NCBI GenBank assembly: GCA_002432095.1
Contig: DJFQ01000013.1
Span: forward strand, 2,905-12,754
Direction: 5' to 3'
Source of the DNA: Marinagarivorans sp. UBA5868
Lineage (GTDB): Bacteria > Pseudomonadota > Gammaproteobacteria > Pseudomonadales > Cellvibrionaceae
Length of the DNA: 9,850 bases
In this document: piece after piece, positions 6,284 through 9,850 of the stretch
Position numbering within the stretch: position 1 is the first letter of the stretch
Layout of the letters: each line of letters begins with the position of its first letter
The notes under the pieces: generated by a model
The model's input: only the letters and a program-made list of their open reading frames with translations
Database searches by the model: none
What the model was told of the DNA's origin: nothing
Made by a program: the position numbers and the translations under genes

Positions 6284-6331
6284 GACGTACATCTGTGTTA
6301 ATAATTAATAAATAATTCTAATGGAGGAGCT

Positions 6332-7144
6332 ATGCACATTTGCAGATGGCTTTTAGTTGGCATGACGCTTTTATTCAGTGCCTGTGGCGGCAAAGTTCAA
6401 CCGACGTTGGAGCTGGACGGCCATTGGGTTGTTGGGCACGGTTTTGATGACGACTGCAGAGTGACAGCCTCCTTTTATGACAACCAAATGATGGTGCTCA
6501 GTTTTTACAGCTTGGTTGCGGGCGCCTGTCAAGCTGAGCGTTATGGCATTGAGGGCGATGCTGTGATGATCGATATAACCGCTAAAAAAGATTATTTCGA
6601 TGGCGATGGTGTATTAGCAACGGAGGTGCAAATGTTCGTACATGACTTATGGCTGAAAGGAACATTACGACTGACGGAGGCGCCAAGCGGGCTGCGTGCT
6701 GTTGTTGTGTCTTCGGAGGATGATGCGACGGGGATGCTGAACCCATTGTTCAATAAGGATTTCAACTTGACGGCTGTGCCGACTGATTGGTTTCCTTTAT
6801 TGCGTGGGAGGTGGGGTGTCGGCTGTGACCCCGCAAAGCCCAGTGGCGTGTGCGAGATATTGGAGTTTCAGTCTGATGTGCTTGGACGACACAGGCTATA
6901 CGAAAAATGTAATGACAATTTTACCTGTGATATCAATCTCTCATCGACCGATTTTTTTTACGCGGTGCGGAATATCGAGAAGTTGGCCGACGGCAGATAC
7001 ATAATCGACATTGTGGTTTTTGGACCCGGAAGCGGCGACGGCCCCGCTGGCGAGACGCTCACTCTGATTTTGTCGGATGAACGTTTGGAAATGGTAGGTT
7101 TCGAGACCCTCACTCGGCTGGAAAAACTGCCTATTGTTCACTAG
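6332..7144 (+). CDS. Orphan lipoprotein, 270 residues, function unknown
   Basis: A lipoprotein signal (MHICRWLLVGMTLLFSAC) places Cys18 as the lipidated residue, so the protein should sit in the cell envelope. I do not recognise the family. The mature protein looks like two beta-rich halves with similar openings: ELDGHWVVGHGFDDDC (27-42) and LLRGRWGVGCDPAKPSGVC (156-174). Each is followed by cysteines and alternating hydrophobic strands, which suggests an internal duplication. Mature cysteines at about 42, 66, 165, 174, 193 and 199 allow up to three disulfides. GGAGGAG ends a few bases before ATG 6332 and a good promoter lies upstream. It sits between the two pieces of cassette debris, in the opposite orientation to them. 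A surplus immunity protein is possible but unsupported by recognisable homology. Confidence 0.85.
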   Translation: MHICRWLLVGMTLLFSACGGKVQPTLELDGHWVVGHGFDDDCRVTASFYDNQMMVLSFYSLVAGACQAERYGIEGDAVMIDITAKKDYFDGDGVLATEVQMFVHDLWLKGTLRLTEAPSGLRAVVVSSEDDATGMLNPLFNKDFNLTAVPTDWFPLLRGRWGVGCDPAKPSGVCEILEFQSDVLGRHRLYEKCNDNFTCDINLSSTDFFYAVRNIEKLADGRYIIDIVVFGPGSGDGPAGETLTLILSDERLEMVGFETLTRLEKLPIVH

Positions 7145-7147
7145 CCC

Positions 7148-7181
7148 AAAAAAGATCATCCGCTCATTATCGGCGGATGAT
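7148..7181 (-). terminator. Intrinsic terminator, strongest on the minus strand
   Basis: A perfect 9-bp stem (7155-7163 with 7173-7181) with a 9-nt loop is followed on the minus strand, one base after the stem, by T6 (A run 7148-7153 on plus). It begins directly after the TAA (7182-7184) of the fragment at 7182-7245. On the plus strand only TTT follows, so it also serves the lipoprotein gene ending at 7144, but less well. Confidence 0.8.
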
Positions 7182-7245
7182 TTACTCCCCGCTCACCGGC
7201 GCGAAATACTTTCCAGAAAATTTTTCCAACTATCCGAGGCTTAGG
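7182..7245 (-). pseudogene. C-terminal fragment of a paralogue of the 4474-4914 lipoprotein
   Basis: Minus-strand translation gives LEKFSGKYFAPVSGE and a TAA, matching LKKLSGEYFAKS at the end of the lipoprotein encoded at 4474-4914. Over 30 aligned bases (the two stretches coding for this tail) 24 agree. An in-frame TAG lies just before LEKF, and no lipoprotein start, signal or core domain exists upstream, so only the last 15 or so codons remain. The terminator at 7148-7181 follows at once, as expected for the true end of the lost operon. Upstream, a frame beginning at GTG 7304 overlaps the tail gene's stop by GTGA and runs VRLTEATTINGDATPPPHL to the TAG, perhaps the start of another lost gene. 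Confidence 0.65.
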
Positions 7246-7300
7246 GACAAGTGAGGCGGAGGGGTCGCGTCTCCATTTATGGTTGTCGCCTCTGTCAATC

Positions 7301-7450
7301 TCACTTGAACGGTTGCTGTTGCGACATCGGCCAAAAATGCAGGCTGACTTTAAGGGTGCTTAGTTTGTCCGGTGTCTCAATCTCATCATCTGGGCACAGT
7401 GCCCAGTTTGCACCGCTATGAAATATCCCTAAGATGCCACGTACTTTTCT
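7301..7450 (-). pseudogene. C-terminal tail of an unknown gene (copy 2), 5' end missing
   Basis: Minus-strand frame open from a TAA at 7451-7453 to a TGA at 7301-7303, 49 codons with no usable start codon. The readable part includes GIFHSGANWALCPDDEIETP followed by DKLSTLKVSLHFWPMSQQQ. It matches the damaged copy at 5871-5985 around W...PDKLS-x-LK-x-x-x-x-FW. Missing start and loss of everything upstream indicate a truncated gene; the break lies near 7450, just where the leader of the phosphatase gene begins. The parent family is unknown to me. Both copies precede, in the same direction, a member of the same lipoprotein family. Confidence 0.6.
7390..7435 (+). promoter_or_regulatory. Palindromic operator and weak promoter before the phosphatase gene
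   Basis: ctgggcac-a-gtgcccag (7390-7406) is a perfect 8+1+8 palindrome. It abuts TTGCAC (7408-7413), which with a 16-nt spacer and TAAGAT (7430-7435) makes a modest sigma70 match. Spacing to GTG 7468 suits a short leader. The whole unit lies inside the gene tail of copy 2. Confidence 0.35.
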
Positions 7451-7467
7451 TTATCAAGGAAAATGTC

Positions 7468-8346
7468 GTGCCACTGAATCATATCTACAAGAAAATCACC
7501 GCGATTTTCCTCCTGCTGTGTTGGGCTAACGAGGTACTTGCCGGCGGTGTTGGCCATGTATTTATTGTGAGCTTTGACGGTGGCAAGCCTTCGGTTATGC
7601 GGGACAGTAACATGCCGGTGTTCAAGCATATGCAGCAGCACGGCGCGTGCACGTCCGCTGCGTTTACTGTGGTGCCCAGTTATACATTGGTGGCGCACGC
7701 TTCTATGCTGACCGGTGTTCAACCTAACAAACATTTGATTGATTGGAATGACTGGCGGCCCGCAAAAGGGCCGGTTCAGGTGCCGACGATATTTGCGTTG
7801 GCGAAGAAAAAGGGACTGACCACAGGATTAATCGCCGGTAAAACCAAGTTCAAACATTTTGAGACTCCGTATTCCCTCGATTTATTTTCCGCCGGAGAAA
7901 CCGCTGCTCTGGATGTTGCCAAAGCCGCCGCGGAATTTATTGTGACGCAAAAACCTAACCTTACTTTTATTCACTTTGCCGATTCCGATAATGCCGGCCA
8001 CAGTTATGGCTGGGGCAGCGAAGAACAAAAGCGCGCATTCGCCGACCAGGACGCGGCTTTACAGGTTTTGCGAAGTGCGGTGGCTGAAGCGGGCATCGAA
8101 AAAGACAGCGTTTTTATTCTTACCGCCGACCACGGCGGTCATGGCTTTGGTCACGGCACTACAGAGTTGGAAGATATGCACATTCCTTGGGTTGCCTGGG
8201 GCAAGGGCGTAAAACCAGGTGTGTTGAAGGGCAGGGTGGACATTCACGACACCGCCGCGACGGCGCTTTGGCTACTGGATGTGCACGTGCCTCGTGGTAT
8301 GGATGGCAGGCCGGTGAAGGAAGCGTTTTACCGCAGGCAGAAATGA
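7468..8346 (+). CDS. Secreted type I phosphodiesterase/nucleotide pyrophosphatase (alkaline phosphatase superfamily)
   Basis: A 292-residue precursor with signal peptide MPLNHIYKKITAIFLLLCWA...NEVLA and cleavage likely after Ala25, hence periplasmic or extracellular. Superfamily metal and nucleophile sites are recognisable: Asp37 in VSFDGGKP, nucleophile Thr73 in VVPSYTLVAHASMLTG, the ADSDNAGHSYG block at 171-181 with His178, and TADHGGHG at 219-226 with Asp221 and His222. The family hydrolyses phosphodiester or pyrophosphate bonds in nucleotides or lipid-linked substrates using two zinc ions; the exact substrate is open. GTG 7468 is preferred because AAGGA (7456-7460) lies 7 nt upstream and the signal peptide starts there; an upstream GTG at 7372 in the same frame would bury the signal. 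It converges on the metallopeptidase gene. Confidence 0.9.
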   Translation: MPLNHIYKKITAIFLLLCWANEVLAGGVGHVFIVSFDGGKPSVMRDSNMPVFKHMQQHGACTSAAFTVVPSYTLVAHASMLTGVQPNKHLIDWNDWRPAKGPVQVPTIFALAKKKGLTTGLIAGKTKFKHFETPYSLDLFSAGETAALDVAKAAAEFIVTQKPNLTFIHFADSDNAGHSYGWGSEEQKRAFADQDAALQVLRSAVAEAGIEKDSVFILTADHGGHGFGHGTTELEDMHIPWVAWGKGVKPGVLKGRVDIHDTAATALWLLDVHVPRGMDGRPVKEAFYRRQK

Positions 8347-8456
8347 GTTATTAATCCGCATTACACTAACTGCTGCCGAATGGACGTTATTGGATGATTT
8401 GCAGATATCAACGTCTCAGAATTTAGGTTGCGGAGAAATGGAAAAGCGCTGCGATA

Positions 8457-8488
8457 ATTCCCCCACTGGTATTAACCAGCGGGGGAAT
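8457..8488. terminator. Long hairpin between convergent genes
   Basis: Arms 8457-8470 and 8475-8488 pair over 14 positions with a single A/C mismatch and a 4-nt loop. It lies 8 nt past the stop of the metallopeptidase gene (minus) and 110 nt past the phosphatase stop (plus). T runs are short on both sides, so it may act as a bidirectional terminator or mainly protect 3' ends. The rest of 8347-8456 holds nothing I can assign. Confidence 0.6.
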
Positions 8489-8495
8489 ATAAACA

Positions 8496-9776
8496 TCAAG
8501 TGTCATCCTGTCCGGTCAAACAATTGTGTTCCAGTAAGGTTTCGCTATGGGTACTTCCGGCGCGGAATAAATAATCCCGTACATTTACGCCATTGTTGTC
8601 GTTCTCAAAATCATCCCGGTTGCCCGTGCCGTTGGTAAATTCATCCCACTGACGCGCCATCCAGGTTGTGGTTTGGCTGCTGGTATCGTTGTCGGCAACG
8701 CCCGCTCGAGTGCCCACTTCGTTATTTGCGTCGTCCAAATCCCAGAACGCTTTGGCAGCCTGTCGCGGCAGCGTAATGTTGTTGTTGCAGGTAGCTTGGG
8801 ACAGCGTCGCATCATCGATATTTACACCACTGTAGAATGGCACCGTAGCCGCGTTGTTCGGCTCGTACCACGCTACCGCGCCGACATAAGCGGCCCAGCC
8901 TTCGGTGGTTGCACCGGATTCTGTTTCAAAACTGGAGGTCCCCATACTCCAGCCGCCGCCTAAAATTACATCGCGTAATCCATCCTGATTGAACATCTGC
9001 ATTTGCAGCACGTGGCCCATTTCGTGGGTGACGCGATCCGCATCTGTGCCGAGTCCATTGGGCAGACAAAAATCCGTGCGCGACCATGCAAGTCCGGTCG
9101 CACAGCTATTTCCATTGGGATTATTCACCACCGGATACCAGGCATTGATGGTGGAGCTATCCATATCAGCGTGATAGATCTCCAAAACACGCTGGGCGGA
9201 ATCAATCATCGCGAAGGATTGCGACATTGCGCTGGTGGTGCTGGTGCTGGGAACATGCGTGGAGCTGATATAACAATTTCCACTCGTCCCACAATTGTTT
9301 GCAAGGAAATTCGATCCTTCATTACGCCAGGTGATTTTGCTGTAAGGATTGCCGCTGGCATCCACCGCACGCACTTTCGGCCCAGTTCCCGTCGTGCTTT
9401 TTACTTCCCGCCGCACTTTTAAATAAACGTCGGGGTGTTGTTCACCTTTTGCGTAGCTGGCGTTTTCCCATTCAAACGTTGCGCAACGGGTGCCCGTACC
9501 TGCGATGGTCCAGGAACCGATTTGTTCATCATTGCCGTCACTGTCTTTATCCCAGAGCTCAATAATTCCACCGACAAATTCGGAATAATTTCCGCTCGGA
9601 TCACACGCGCGTTTTGCGCCCACGGTACCAACGGTGGGGCAGCCTGTACGTTCATCACGAATTTCCACTTTATAGCAGACGGTTCGGGTTGCGGCCTGTG
9701 CAGCAGTTGCTACGATTGTAAGACCTGCGCCTATGCTAAGGCCCAACAGAGTACGAAAATATATTGAAGTGTTCAT
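8496..9776 (-). CDS. Secreted zinc metallopeptidase with HEMGH site, cysteine-rich
   Basis: A 426-residue precursor with a Sec signal peptide ending in ATAAQA (likely cleavage after residue 28). HEMGH at 251-255 is a classical HExxH zinc site; TTEGWAAYVGAVAW (290-303) supplies a likely third ligand, Glu292, as in Glu-zincins, though the spacing of about 36 residues is longer than in thermolysin-like enzymes and I cannot name the MEROPS family. The N-terminal 30-150 portion (IELWDKDSDGND, Y-x-KVRREV) looks like a beta domain. Ten cysteines (34, 46, 58, 98, 162, 168, 225, 237, 330, 419) suggest extracellular disulfides, and the mature protein is rich in Asn, Thr and Ser. ATG 9776 has AAAAGGA (9785-9791 on plus) 8 nt upstream. 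Peptidase role inferred from the motif only. Confidence 0.85.
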   Translation of the reverse strand: MNTSIYFRTLLGLSIGAGLTIVATAAQAATRTVCYKVEIRDERTGCPTVGTVGAKRACDPSGNYSEFVGGIIELWDKDSDGNDEQIGSWTIAGTGTRCATFEWENASYAKGEQHPDVYLKVRREVKSTTGTGPKVRAVDASGNPYSKITWRNEGSNFLANNCGTSGNCYISSTHVPSTSTTSAMSQSFAMIDSAQRVLEIYHADMDSSTINAWYPVVNNPNGNSCATGLAWSRTDFCLPNGLGTDADRVTHEMGHVLQMQMFNQDGLRDVILGGGWSMGTSSFETESGATTEGWAAYVGAVAWYEPNNAATVPFYSGVNIDDATLSQATCNNNITLPRQAAKAFWDLDDANNEVGTRAGVADNDTSSQTTTWMARQWDEFTNGTGNRDDFENDNNGVNVRDYLFRAGSTHSETLLEHNCLTGQDDT

Positions 9777-9784
9777 GATCTAAG

Positions 9785-9791
9785 TCCTTTT
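9785..9791 (-). promoter_or_regulatory. Ribosome-binding site of the metallopeptidase gene
   Basis: AAAAGGA on the minus strand, 8 nt before ATG 9776. The remaining 9792-9850 is AT-rich leader or promoter sequence in which I cannot place boxes with confidence. Confidence 0.5.
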
Positions 9792-9850
9792 GTGTATTTT
9801 TTAGCGTTCGTTTTTTTCGCTGAAATCACTGTTGGTGATGACGGTCTCGG

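Noticed and set aside
5850..7450. CRISPR-like or integron-like array suggested by repeated segments
   Set aside because: The repeated parts are two diverged coding tails, not regularly spaced identical repeats, and no attC-type core sites or integrase are present.
7372..7467. N-terminal extension of the phosphatase to GTG 7372
   Set aside because: It would place 32 residues before a clear signal peptide, and the region is better explained as the opposite-strand gene tail plus promoter.

Overview
The window looks like a Gammaproteobacterial chromosome of moderate GC content. The order Cellvibrionales, or a relative, is my guess from the mix of Gram-negative lipoproteins, a YfiP-type DTW protein and a GabD-type dehydrogenase; the genus cannot be fixed from the sequence. 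About half is ordinary housekeeping (1-4311). The other half (4312-9850) is accessory, with small lipoproteins, a cell-wall hydrolase, secreted enzymes and decayed gene fragments.

Layout, left part. uppP (undecaprenyl-diphosphatase, minus) is bracketed by two related GC-rich hairpins. Divergently follow tapT (DTW-domain tRNA modification enzyme, probably starting at a CTG codon upstream of the first conventional start) and a small membrane methyltransferase of the ICMT/PEMT type. Short tandem duplications of 16 bp and 17 bp lie directly before and after the methyltransferase. A 99-residue unknown gene (minus) and a complete gabD-type succinate-semialdehyde dehydrogenase gene (plus) close this part.

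Layout, middle part. On the minus strand a predicted peptidoglycan hydrolase (peptidoglycan-binding N-terminus, transglycosylase/lysozyme-like core, C-terminal EF-hand loop, no signal peptide) is followed after 2 nt by a lipoprotein gene. This is the usual arrangement of an antibacterial effector and its periplasmic immunity protein, as carried by type VI secretion modules. Upstream of the hydrolase is a broken gene tail (5871-5985). A second copy of the same tail sits 1.4 kb away (7301-7450). It is followed in the same orientation by a fragment of the C-terminus of a paralogue of the immunity lipoprotein (7182-7245) and a minus-strand terminator. So the window appears to hold one intact effector/immunity cassette and the scar of a second one. 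Between them lie a strongly structured intergenic block with a tiny basic ORF, and an orphan 270-residue lipoprotein gene with its own promoter.

Layout, right part. A secreted nucleotide-pyrophosphatase/alkaline-phosphatase-like enzyme (plus) starts at a GTG codon just beyond the second gene tail and seems to take its promoter from that debris. It converges on a secreted, cysteine-rich zinc metallopeptidase (minus), with a long hairpin between them. No tRNA, rRNA, CRISPR array or intact insertion sequence was seen.
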